From NCBI RefSeq assembly GCF_040536835.1, contig NZ_CP159578.1:1922001-1986000 (forward strand): DNA of 64,000 nt, read 5' to 3'. The position numbers and the translations under genes were made by a program. Shown here piece by piece: positions 10,259 through 17,979 of this stretch. Origin of the DNA: Salinicola endophyticus. Lineage in GTDB: Bacteria; Pseudomonadota; Gammaproteobacteria; Pseudomonadales; Halomonadaceae. The notes beneath the pieces are model-generated. The model worked only from the letters and a program-made list of their open reading frames with translations. It was not told where the DNA came from and did not search any database. The stretch's first letter is position 1. Each line of letters begins with the position of its first letter.

Positions 10259-10304
10259 CCCCACCATCTTCAGAATCAGCCAAGTCAAGGAGCAGGCGAA
10301 ACCC

Positions 10305-11696
10305 ATGGCAGTCTACAACTACGATGTCGTCGTGATCGGTTCGGGTCCCGCCGGGGAGAGCGCCGCCATCAATGCGGCCAAGCACGGCCAGCGGGTCGCG
10401 GTGGTCGAGCGACAGTCGTCGGTAGGCGGGAACTGCACCCACTGGGGCACGATCCCCTCCAAGGCGTTGAGGCATCAGGTCAAGCAGATCATGCAGTTCA
10501 ACACCAACCGCATGTTCCGCGATATCGGCGAGCCGCGCTGGTTCTCGTTTCCCAAGGTGCTCGAGCGTTCGCGTGTCACCATCGACCAGCAGGTCGAGCT
10601 GCGTACCAAGTTCTATTCGCGCAACCGCATCGACCTGTTCTTCGGCACCGCGCGTTTCCGTGACGAGAACACCGTAGTGGTACGTGACAACCACGAAGGG
10701 GTCGAAGAGCTGAGCGCACGCCAGTTCGTGATCGCCACCGGCTCGCGCCCCTACCGGCCGGCGGACGTCAATTTCCGCCATCCGCGTATCTACTGTTCGG
10801 ACACCGTACTCGGCCTGTCGCACACCCCGCGCACGCTGATCATCTACGGCGCCGGGGTGATCGGCTCCGAGTACGCCTCGATCTTCTCCGGGCTCGGGGT
10901 CAAGGTCGATCTGATCGATACCCGTGAGCGGCTGCTGTCGTTCCTGGATGATGAGATCAGCGACGCGCTCTCCTACGAGCTGCGCAACAACGGCGTGCTG
11001 ATCCGGCACAACGAGGAGTACCGCAGCGTCGAGGGTGACGAATCGGGGGTGGTGGTCAATCTCGAATCGGGCAAGCGGCTGCGCGCCGACGCCTTCCTGT
11101 GGGCCAACGGGCGCACCGGCAACACCGACGAACTGGGCCTGGAGACGATCGGCCTCGAGCCCAACGGCCGCGGCCAGCTGCAGGTCGACGATCACTACCG
11201 CACCGCGATCCCGCATATCTACGCGGTGGGCGACGTGATCGGCTGGCCGAGCCTGGCCAGCGCTGCCTACGACCAGGGGCGCAACGCCAGTGACGAGTTC
11301 CTGGGGGGCGATTTCCGCTTCGTCGATGACATTCCTACCGGTATCTACACCATTCCGGAGATCAGCTCGGTGGGCAAGACCGAGCGCGAGCTGACCGAGG
11401 CCAAGGTGCCCTACGAGGTGGCCCAGGCGTTCTTCAAGGATACCGCCCGGGCACAGATCACCGGCGACACCGCCGGCATGCTCAAGATCCTGTTCCACCG
11501 TGAGACCCTGGCGATCCTCGGCATCCACTGCTTCGGTGACCAGGCCTCCGAGATCGTGCACATCGGTCAGGCGATCATGCAGCAGAAGGGTGAGGCCAAT
11601 ACCCTGCGCTACTTCATCAATACCACCTTCAACTATCCCACCATGGCCGAGGCCTATCGCATCGCCGCGCAGAACGGGCTCAACCGGCTGTTCTGA
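10305..11696 (+). CDS. sthA: Soluble pyridine nucleotide transhydrogenase
   Basis: Cytoplasmic FAD enzyme that moves reducing equivalents between NADPH and NAD+, usually to dispose of excess NADPH. The 463-residue length matches SthA/UdhA. N-terminal FAD motif [12 protein letters not shown]; the site that is a redox-active disulfide in related lipoamide dehydrogenases reads [17 protein letters not shown], with a single Cys, which is diagnostic of SthA. A second nucleotide-binding motif [13 protein letters not shown] and the dimerisation domain ([14 protein letters not shown]) follow. AAGGAG at 10289-10294 is the likely ribosome binding site. It is convergent with the tus-like gene; the stop codons are 22 bp apart. 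Confidence 0.96.
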   Translation: MAVYNYDVVVIGSGPAGESAAINAAKHGQRVAVVERQSSVGGNCTHWGTIPSKALRHQVKQIMQFNTNRMFRDIGEPRWFSFPKVLERSRVTIDQQVELRTKFYSRNRIDLFFGTARFRDENTVVVRDNHEGVEELSARQFVIATGSRPYRPADVNFRHPRIYCSDTVLGLSHTPRTLIIYGAGVIGSEYASIFSGLGVKVDLIDTRERLLSFLDDEISDALSYELRNNGVLIRHNEEYRSVEGDESGVVVNLESGKRLRADAFLWANGRTGNTDELGLETIGLEPNGRGQLQVDDHYRTAIPHIYAVGDVIGWPSLASAAYDQGRNASDEFLGGDFRFVDDIPTGIYTIPEISSVGKTERELTEAKVPYEVAQAFFKDTARAQITGDTAGMLKILFHRETLAILGIHCFGDQASEIVHIGQAIMQQKGEANTLRYFINTTFNYPTMAEAYRIAAQNGLNRLF

Positions 11697-11718
11697 CGCG
11701 CGTGGCCAATGGTCTTCC

Positions 11719-12678
11719 TCAGCGCCCGGCCTTGTCGCCGGGCGCTGGCGTTTCTACCTCTTGCGCGGCGCTGTCGCGCGCCTGTCGCTCGCGCGCTTCG
11801 GCCAGCTGCAGTGCCGGATTGCGGTAGCGGTAGACCCGCAGGCTGGGCAGGAAGGGGTCGTCCTCCAGGCGCTGGTCCGAACGCTTGGCCCGGGTGCGGC
11901 TCGCCGGCGGCCGCAGCGGTGGGGCGTTGTGATCGGGTAGCCTGAGGGCCGGGTCGGGGATGAACAGCGGCAGCGGCAGGTTCATGGCGCGTCGCTGACG
12001 GCCATCCGCCAGGGCTTCACGGAAGAACAGGTTGGCGCGCATCACCGGGGCCTGATTCTGGATCTGTGCCAGCGGCTCGTCGCTGGGAATATCGCCCAGC
12101 TTGCGCAACTGGATGCGGATATGGGCCCCGGCGGTATCCATGCGTGCCAGCCGCGCTTCGGCTTCGGCCACGCTCAGGCGTTTGATCGAGCGCCCGCTGG
12201 TATACCATGCCAGGCGCACTCGGGAGAGCGGGGCGTCGGCGATCGGCAGCTGGCGCCAGCACTGCTTGAGGTGCAACCGCGCCAGTCCCTGGCCGCGCAG
12301 ATGGTCGTGCAGTGCTGGATGGCGGAAGGGCAGCACCGCCTTGATTTCGGGCACCAGCCGCGGCGCGGCTTCGCGGATGTGCTTGAGGGTGGCGGCGAAG
12401 CGCGCCTTGGCGGCGTTGACCGCCTCGACGGCGCTCATCAGTTCGGGGCCGGCGACGATCAGCCCGATATAGTTGCGTGTTTCGCGCCCGTCCTGACCGT
12501 CCTGGTACCAGAAGTCGGTCAGCGCGCGGCGCAGCCAGGTGGCGTCGACGGGGGCATCGCCCAGCGCCCAGGCGGGCGTCGGTGCGGCGGTGTAGGTGCT
12601 GGCGAGCCGATCGGTGGCGTCGATCAGCTCGTCGAAGTCCGACTCCAGCTCGGCCAGCAGCCGGTATTGCAGTTCCAT
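11719..12678 (-). CDS. tus: Tus-like DNA replication terminus site-binding protein
   Basis: Proposed fork-trap protein that binds Ter sites and blocks replication forks from one side. The 319-residue product is close to E. coli Tus (309). I recognise a co-linear pattern: NYIGLIVAGPELMSAVEAVN aligns with the Tus segment around [26 protein letters not shown] (residues 124-129) aligns with HRHLPG, whose first His (His144 in E. coli) traps the flipped cytosine of a locked Ter; RLAWYTSGRSIKRL aligns with RFGWANKHIIKNL; and a basic segment followed by LPLPLFIPD aligns with CPTPLIALI. A basic tail (residues about 250-319) is longer than in Tus. Start: ATG 12676-12678 with GGAGG 6 nt upstream; a TTG at 12705 is less likely. 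This is motif alignment from memory, not a search. Confidence 0.72.
   Translation of the reverse strand: MELQYRLLAELESDFDELIDATDRLASTYTAAPTPAWALGDAPVDATWLRRALTDFWYQDGQDGRETRNYIGLIVAGPELMSAVEAVNAAKARFAATLKHIREAAPRLVPEIKAVLPFRHPALHDHLRGQGLARLHLKQCWRQLPIADAPLSRVRLAWYTSGRSIKRLSVAEAEARLARMDTAGAHIRIQLRKLGDIPSDEPLAQIQNQAPVMRANLFFREALADGRQRRAMNLPLPLFIPDPALRLPDHNAPPLRPPASRTRAKRSDQRLEDDPFLPSLRVYRYRNPALQLAEARERQARDSAAQEVETPAPGDKAGR
11721..11755 (+). terminator. Hairpin inside the 3' end of the tus-like gene, probable sthA terminator
   Basis: A perfect 10-bp stem AGCGCCCGGC / GCCGGGCGCT with a 6-nt loop, followed by GGCGTTTC on the + strand. It begins 24 bp after the sthA stop but lies within the last codons of the opposing tus-like gene, so it encodes part of that protein's C-terminus while serving as a likely sthA terminator. 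Confidence 0.6.
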
Positions 12679-12705
12679 GATCGCCTCCAGAACGGTTTGG
12701 ATCAA

Positions 12706-12733
12706 TTTATACCGTTATCTTGGTGTGTGTCCA
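12706..12733 (-). promoter_or_regulatory. Candidate sigma-70 promoter of the tus-like gene
   Basis: On the minus strand, TGGACA (12728-12733) and TATAAA (12706-12711) are separated by 16 bp. The expected start of transcription would give a leader of about 20 nt containing the GGAGG site. In E. coli the tus promoter overlaps a Ter site that Tus uses for autoregulation; I could not recognise a Ter consensus here. Confidence 0.5.
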
Positions 12734-12938
12734 TCGACTGTGGGAGCGCTGGGCTTAAAGCCTTGGCAGGCGGGATACATGTGCACGGTTGCCGATGGCT
12801 GGCTTCTGCGGCGACATCCGGGGGCGAACTCGCAGGGCATGATCCGTTGGGGCGCTGTGGGCGGGGGATATCTTCGACCGGGAGGGCGCCGGCCGACCGT
12901 GACGGAAGCACGGCCGGCCGTATGGTGCACGCGATCGT

Positions 12939-13838
12939 TCAGCGGTCGCGATAGCGCTTGGTCAGGTCGCCGTAGGCGTCGACACGGCGATCGCGCAGGT
13001 AGGGCCACATGCGGCGCACGTGCTCACTGCGGTGCAGGTCCAGCTCGACCAGGAGATTCTCGCTCTCCTCGCCGGCGTGGGCGAGCAGTTCGCCCTGCGG
13101 ACCGCAGATGAAGCTGCCGCCCCAGAAGTCGATGCCGTCGCTCACCTTGGTCAGGTCCGGCTCATGGCCGACCCGGTTGGCGACCACCACCGGCAGGCCG
13201 TTGGCCACGCCGTGGGCGCGCTGGATCAGGGTCCAGGCATCCTTCTGGCGCTGCTTCTCGGCTTGGTCATCCGGCGGATGCCAGCCGATCGCCGTGGGGT
13301 AGAGCAGCAGGTCGGCACCCGCCAGCGCCATCAGACGCGCGGCTTCCGGATACCACTGATCCCAGCACACCAGCACGCCGAGGCGACCCACCGAGGTGTC
13401 GATCGGTTCGAAGCCCTGACGGTCGTCGCCGTCGCCGGGGGTGAAATAGAACTTTTCGTAGAAGCCCGGATCGTCGGGGATATGCATCTTGCGGTAGTGG
13501 CCCACGCGGCCCTTGGCGCGATCCATGACCACCGCCGTGTTGTGATAGACCCCGGCGGCGCGGCGCTCGAAGATCGAGCCGACGATGACGATATCGAGCT
13601 CGCGCGCAAGCTCCGCCAGCGCCTGGGAGGTGGGGCCGTCCAGCGGTTCTGCCAGATCGAACAGGTCCGCGTCCTCGCACTGGCAGAAGTAGTGCGTAGC
13701 GTGCAGCTCCTGCAGCAGCACCAGCTCGGCGCCCTGTGCGGCGAGTTCGCGCACGCCCGCGGTACTGGTGGCGAGGCTCTGCTGCTTGTCGGGCCACGCC
13801 TGCTGTTGAACCAGGCCGACCTTGAGTGTCTTCGACAT
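12939..13838 (-). CDS. aguB: N-carbamoylputrescine amidase
   Basis: Hydrolyses N-carbamoylputrescine to putrescine, CO2 and ammonia, the last step of the agmatine route. The 299-residue nitrilase-fold protein shows the catalytic triad: Glu in LLQELHATHYF, Lys in HYRKMHIPDDPGFYEKFYF, Cys in VLVCWDQWYPEAARL. The HIPDDPGFYEKFYFTPGD segment is typical of AguB rather than other nitrilases. The start is the ATG at 13836-13838 preceded by AAGGAGGG; a frame open to 13880 lacks this signal. aguA lies 87 bp upstream on the same strand, so the two probably form one unit. Confidence 0.93.
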   Translation of the reverse strand: MSKTLKVGLVQQQAWPDKQQSLATSTAGVRELAAQGAELVLLQELHATHYFCQCEDADLFDLAEPLDGPTSQALAELARELDIVIVGSIFERRAAGVYHNTAVVMDRAKGRVGHYRKMHIPDDPGFYEKFYFTPGDGDDRQGFEPIDTSVGRLGVLVCWDQWYPEAARLMALAGADLLLYPTAIGWHPPDDQAEKQRQKDAWTLIQRAHGVANGLPVVVANRVGHEPDLTKVSDGIDFWGGSFICGPQGELLAHAGEESENLLVELDLHRSEHVRRMWPYLRDRRVDAYGDLTKRYRDR

Positions 13839-13925
13839 GCTCCCTCCTTGTGGTGGGACGTGGTGACGATGTGGTGCCATGAAGTCATGGCGATAGCGCT
13901 GAAGCGCGGTTGATCGACGCAGGAT

Positions 13926-14987
13926 TCAGCCGGCGTCCGCTGCCAACAGCGTGGGTGCGAGCGCCCCGTGTGGCAACTGCATGGTCAGGCAGTGCAGGCT
14001 GCCATGCTGGCGGATTACGGCGCGACAGTCGATCGGGATCAGATCGCGGTCGGGGAAGGCCGCCTTCAGTACCTCCAGGGCACGAAAGTCGGCCGCGTCG
14101 CCGTAGGTCGGTACCAGCACCGCGCCATTGATGATCAGGAAGTTGGCGTAGGTGGCCGGCAGGCGGTGCCCGTCGTCGGGATCGTGGCAGGGCTTGGGCC
14201 AGGGGAGCGCGAACAGCCGATAGGGCGAGCCATCCTCGCGGCGCAGCGCCTTGATCTCACGCTCCATGGCGGCGAGCTCGGCGTAGTGCGGGTCGGTGGG
14301 GTCGTCGCAGCGCACATAGGCGATGCTCGCCGCGTCGCAGAAGCGCGCCAGGGTATCGATATGGCTATCGGTGTCATCACCCTCGAGATGGCCATGCTCC
14401 AGCCACAGCACGCGCGAGGCGCCGAGATCCCGGCATAGACGCGTCTCGACCGCATCGCGATCGAGGTGCGGGTTGCGGTTGGGATTGAGCAGGCAGGCGC
14501 TGGTGGTCAGCAGCGTGCCCTCGCCATCGCTTTCGATGGCGCCGCCCTCGAGCACCAGATCCTGGCTCTCGAGCGGTACCTGAAACACGCCCTGGGCGGC
14601 CAGCGCGCGGCTGAGCCGGTCGTCGCGTGCCGCTTCGAACTTGCCGCCCCAGCCGGTGAAGACATAGTCGAGCAGGGTGATTGCGCCATCGCGGGAGACC
14701 GCGATCGGGCCATGGTCGCGGGCCCAGGTGTCGTCGCTGTCGGCGATGATCAGGGCGCGTCGCCCGGGATCGACGCCGAGGGCGTCGAAGCGTTGCGTCA
14801 GGCGCTCACGCTGGGCGGCGTCGTGGACGCACACCAGCACCGGCTGATAGCGAGCGATCGCCACCACCATCGTTTCCAGCGTCGCTTCGATGGTGTCGAG
14901 CAGCGGTGCCCAGTCGCTGGTGGGCGTGGGCCAGGTCAGTTGCACGGCATCCTGGGGATGCCACTCCGGAAGCAGGCGCAGGGTCAA
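13926..14987 (-). CDS. aguA: Agmatine deiminase
   Basis: Converts agmatine to N-carbamoylputrescine and ammonia, feeding AguB. The product belongs to the PAD-type guanidino-modifying family: RLLPEWHPQDAVQLTWP at the start, substrate-binding DDTWARDHGP, the His/Asp block WLEHGHLEGDDTDSHID, and the catalytic Cys in GSLHCLTMQLP near the C-terminus. There is no in-frame ATG near the beginning. I chose the TTG at 14985-14987 because TGGAG lies 6 nt upstream and the protein (353 residues) then starts just before the conserved region; the frame is open further, to a TTG at 15071. Start is therefore uncertain, identity is not. Confidence 0.9.
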   Translation of the reverse strand: MTLRLLPEWHPQDAVQLTWPTPTSDWAPLLDTIEATLETMVVAIARYQPVLVCVHDAAQRERLTQRFDALGVDPGRRALIIADSDDTWARDHGPIAVSRDGAITLLDYVFTGWGGKFEAARDDRLSRALAAQGVFQVPLESQDLVLEGGAIESDGEGTLLTTSACLLNPNRNPHLDRDAVETRLCRDLGASRVLWLEHGHLEGDDTDSHIDTLARFCDAASIAYVRCDDPTDPHYAELAAMEREIKALRREDGSPYRLFALPWPKPCHDPDDGHRLPATYANFLIINGAVLVPTYGDAADFRALEVLKAAFPDRDLIPIDCRAVIRQHGSLHCLTMQLPHGALAPTLLAADAG

Positions 14988-15214
14988 GGCGGTCTCCAGG
15001 GCGCGCGGCGGCGATTGATGGCATGGATGCCGGGGGACGCGGCATTTTAGGACTTGCCCGGCGCGATGCAAGCGCGATTTGGCGGCGCGCTTGGGGAACC
15101 ACGGGCGGGCTGGCGGCGTCTCAGCCTTGGTCGCTAGTCTAGCCTTTTACGGTTACCGGACAAGTCATCGCACGCGGCCGGTCATGATGCGTGATTGCGA
15201 CGCCTATCCAGCGT

Positions 15215-15242
15215 TTGCGGGGCGCATCAAAACCCGTAACAT
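15215..15242 (+). promoter_or_regulatory. Candidate promoter of lolCD
   Basis: TTGCGG (15215-15220) and TAACAT (15237-15242) with a 16-bp spacer, 30 bp before the lolC start codon. The 284-bp space between aguA and lolC holds no gene that I can support. Confidence 0.4.
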
Positions 15243-15271
15243 GAGGCGCTGCTGACAAGGAAGCCAACCTG

Positions 15272-16513
15272 ATGCTCGACCGTTTACCCTTTCTGGTGGG
15301 CCTGCGATACGTGCGGGCCAAACGCCGGAACCACTTCATTTCCTTCATTTCGCTGACCTCGATGCTGGGCCTGGCCCTGGGTGTGGCGGTGCTCATTCTG
15401 GTGCTCTCGGTGATGAACGGTTTCGATCACGAGTTACGCACCCGGGTGCTGGGCATGGTGCCGCATTCGCGCATCGAGCAGCAGGGCGGCATGCGCGATT
15501 GGAAGGCGCTGGCTGAGCGAGTGAGCCAGCATCGTGACGTCGTTGCGGTAGCGCCTTACGTACAGCAGCAGGGCATGTTCTCCGCCGCCGGGCGCACCCA
15601 GGGGGCGCTGGTGACCGGTATCCAGCCCGAGTACGAGCGCAAGGTGTCGATCATCGGCCAGCACATGCAGGCCGGTTCTCTCGATGATCTGACCCCGGGT
15701 AGCTGGAACGTGATCCTGGGCGACCTGCTGGCGCGCAATCTGGGCGTGGGGGTCGGCGACCGCGTGACCCTGCTGGTGCCTGAGGCCTCGATCACCCCGG
15801 GCGGCGTATTCCCGCGACTCAAGCGCTTCACCGTCAGTGGCATCTTCAAGGTCGGGGCCGATCTCGACGCCAATCTGGCCTACGCCAACATCGAGGATAT
15901 GCAAGCGCTGGCGCGTCTCGGCGACAAGGTCGACGGCCTGCGCCTGGAGCTCGACGATCTGTTCAAGGCCGGCCCTGTGACCCGCGATATCGTCAGCTCT
16001 CTGGGGGCCGGCTACCGCGGGCTGGACTGGACCTACACCCACGGCAATCTGTTCCAGGCGATCCAGATGGAGAAGCACATGATCGGCCTGCTGCTGATGG
16101 TGATCGTCGCCGTGGCGGCGTTCAATATCGTCTCGACGCTGGTGATGGTGGTCACCGACAAGCACGCCGATATCGCCATCCTGCGCACCATTGGCGCGAC
16201 GCCACGCTCGATCATGGGCATCTTCGTGGTCCAGGGGCTGGCGATCGGCATCATCGGCATCGTGCTCGGGGTGGTCGCGGGCATTGCGCTGGCGCTGAGC
16301 GTGTCCGATATCATCGCCTGGTTCCAGTCGGTGACCGGTATCCAGTTCCTCGACCCCAACGTCTATTTCATCAGCTATCTGCCGTCGCGACTGGAGTGGG
16401 ACGATGTCTGGGTGATCGTCTCCAGCGCGTTCGTGCTGACCTTCATCTCGACGCTCTATCCCGCCTGGCGGGCGGCCCGAATCCAGCCCGCGGAGGTGCT
16501 GCGCTATGAGTGA
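15272..16513 (+). CDS. lolC: Lipoprotein-releasing ABC transporter permease (LolC/LolE/LolF family)
   Basis: Inner-membrane part of the Lol machine that extracts outer-membrane lipoproteins and hands them to LolA. The 413-residue protein has one N-terminal helix (FISFISLTSMLGLALGVAVL region, about 24-48), a large periplasmic MacB-like domain, and three C-terminal helices of the FtsX fold (about 270-395), ending in TLYPAWRAARIQPAEVLRYE, a hallmark of LolC/E. Only one permease gene is present next to lolD; a second (LolE) is not found nearby, so it may work as a homodimer of the LolF type or pair with a gene elsewhere. It overlaps lolD by 8 bp. Confidence 0.94.
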   Translation: MLDRLPFLVGLRYVRAKRRNHFISFISLTSMLGLALGVAVLILVLSVMNGFDHELRTRVLGMVPHSRIEQQGGMRDWKALAERVSQHRDVVAVAPYVQQQGMFSAAGRTQGALVTGIQPEYERKVSIIGQHMQAGSLDDLTPGSWNVILGDLLARNLGVGVGDRVTLLVPEASITPGGVFPRLKRFTVSGIFKVGADLDANLAYANIEDMQALARLGDKVDGLRLELDDLFKAGPVTRDIVSSLGAGYRGLDWTYTHGNLFQAIQMEKHMIGLLLMVIVAVAAFNIVSTLVMVVTDKHADIAILRTIGATPRSIMGIFVVQGLAIGIIGIVLGVVAGIALALSVSDIIAWFQSVTGIQFLDPNVYFISYLPSRLEWDDVWVIVSSAFVLTFISTLYPAWRAARIQPAEVLRYE

Positions 16514-17225
16514 TGTATCCATCGACCGCGCGTCGGGAGTGGCACGCGGTGAGCCGATGCTGGATTGCCGCCAGTTGACCCGGATCTACAGCGAGGGGCC
16601 GCAGGACATCACCGTGCTCGACCATCTCGATCTGCAGGTCGCGGCGGGCGAGCGTGTGGCGGTGGTGGGCAGCTCGGGCTCGGGCAAGACCACGCTGCTC
16701 AACCTGCTGGGGGGGCTCGATCGCCCCAGCGGTGGCGAGGTGGTGATCGGCGGACGGTCGCTGGCGGGTTTCGGCGAGGCGGCGCTGGGGCGTTTCCGCA
16801 ATCGCTACGTCGGTTTCGTCTATCAGTTCCACCACCTGCTGGCGGAGTTCACCGCGGCCGAGAACGTGGCGCTGCCGCTGATCATCCGCGGGCAATCGCG
16901 CAAGGTGGCGTTGAAGCGCTCGCTCGAGCTGCTGACCCGTGTGGGTATGGCGCCGCGCGGGGATCACAAGCCCGGCGAGCTCTCCGGCGGTGAGCGCCAG
17001 CGCGTGGCGATCGCGCGAGCGCTGGTCACCGATCCTAGCCTGGTGCTGATGGACGAGCCCACCGGCAACCTGGACCAGACCACCGCGTCCAATATCCTCG
17101 CCCTGATGGATGAGTTGGCTTCGAGCACCGAGTGCGCCTTCGTGGTGGTCACCCATGATCCGGCGGTCGCCGATCATCAGCATCGCAAGCTGCGTCTCGA
17201 CAAGGGACGACTGACCCCCGCCTGA
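16506..17225 (+). CDS. lolD: Lipoprotein-releasing system ATPase LolD
   Basis: ATP-hydrolysing subunit of the Lol transporter. The 239-residue protein shows Walker A GSSGSGKTT, a YQFHHLLAEFTAAENVALPL Q-loop region typical of LolD, signature LSGGERQR, Walker B LVLMDEPTGNLD and the switch His in VVTHDP. The first 17 residues (before MLDCRQLTRIYSEG) are not conserved in the family, so the ATG at 16557, which encodes that Met, is an alternative start. The ATG at 16506 overlaps lolC and fits coupling. Confidence 0.95.
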   Translation: MSDVSIDRASGVARGEPMLDCRQLTRIYSEGPQDITVLDHLDLQVAAGERVAVVGSSGSGKTTLLNLLGGLDRPSGGEVVIGGRSLAGFGEAALGRFRNRYVGFVYQFHHLLAEFTAAENVALPLIIRGQSRKVALKRSLELLTRVGMAPRGDHKPGELSGGERQRVAIARALVTDPSLVLMDEPTGNLDQTTASNILALMDELASSTECAFVVVTHDPAVADHQHRKLRLDKGRLTPA

Positions 17226-17257
17226 CGTCGCCATCACACATCCCGGCTAAAGAGACG

Positions 17258-17298
17258 CGCCGCCCTGGACGATCAATCGTTCAGGGCGGCGTCGTTTT
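17258..17298 (+). terminator. Terminator after lolD
   Basis: A 10-bp outer stem CGCCGCCCTG / CAGGGCGGCG extended inside by ACGA / TCGT pairing, then TCGTTTT. It lies 33 bp after the lolD stop and is followed by the opposing DUF2062 gene. Confidence 0.88.
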
Positions 17299-17342
17299 GG
17301 GACGGGCGCGCGAGTCATCACCGGGCGAAGCAGGTACCGCGT

Positions 17343-17873
17343 TCAGTGGCGCTGACGCCGGGCGCGATGGCGTGCTCGACGGCGCCAGCTCCGCGCGATC
17401 TGCCAGCGCCAGATCAGGCGTACCAGCAGGTTGCTCGAGAGCGCCAGCACCAGCCCGACCAGCAGCGAGCCGACGAACAGCGGCACCACGATATGCGCCA
17501 TCTGTCCGGCGATCCAGGCGGTGCTGATGTGATCGGGCACCTGGCGTGCCGGGTAGTCCATGACCCAGGCCCCGACCCGATAGTTGAAGTAGAACACGAC
17601 CGGCATGGTGAGCGGGTTGGTCATCCACACCAGGCTCACCGAGAGCGGCAGGTTGCCGCGGAAGCAGTAGGCACCGAAGGCCGCCAGCACCATCTGGAAC
17701 GGAATCGGCAGCATCGCCGAGAAACAGCCGACCATACAGGCGTTGCCGACACTGCGCCGCGACAGGATCCACAGCGCGGGGTCGCCCAGCATGTGGTGCA
17801 TGAAGCGCAGCGAGCGCGTGCGCTGCAGTCTCTCCTGACTGGGGATGTAGCGTTGTAACCATCGACGAGACAT
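17343..17873 (-). CDS. DUF2062 membrane protein
   Basis: Conserved membrane protein of unknown function. The 176-residue product starts MSRRWLQRYIPSQERLQ, has hydrophobic segments at about 50-75, 80-98 and 120-145, and ends in a very basic tail (RSWRRRARHRARRQRH). The FMHHMLGDPALWILSRRSVGNA and MLPIPFQMVLAAFGAYCFRGNLP segments are typical of DUF2062, which is often found next to comEC and msbA in gammaproteobacteria. The frame remains open far upstream, but the ATG at 17871-17873 gives the family start. It is divergent from comEC with a 106-bp gap. Confidence 0.85.
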   Translation of the reverse strand: MSRRWLQRYIPSQERLQRTRSLRFMHHMLGDPALWILSRRSVGNACMVGCFSAMLPIPFQMVLAAFGAYCFRGNLPLSVSLVWMTNPLTMPVVFYFNYRVGAWVMDYPARQVPDHISTAWIAGQMAHIVVPLFVGSLLVGLVLALSSNLLVRLIWRWQIARSWRRRARHRARRQRH

Positions 17874-17979
17874 GAGACCGCTCGCTGGACGAAGAGCGAC
17901 CATTATCCATACAACGCCGAGGGCTCGCCATGTCTTGCAGCGGCCTTTACCACCCGGCCGCGGCCGGTGCCTGCGGGCA

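Noticed and set aside
12690..12735. E. coli-type Ter site at the tus-like promoter
   Set aside because: Alignment with the Ter consensus gave too few matches, and the core GTTGTAAC is missing.
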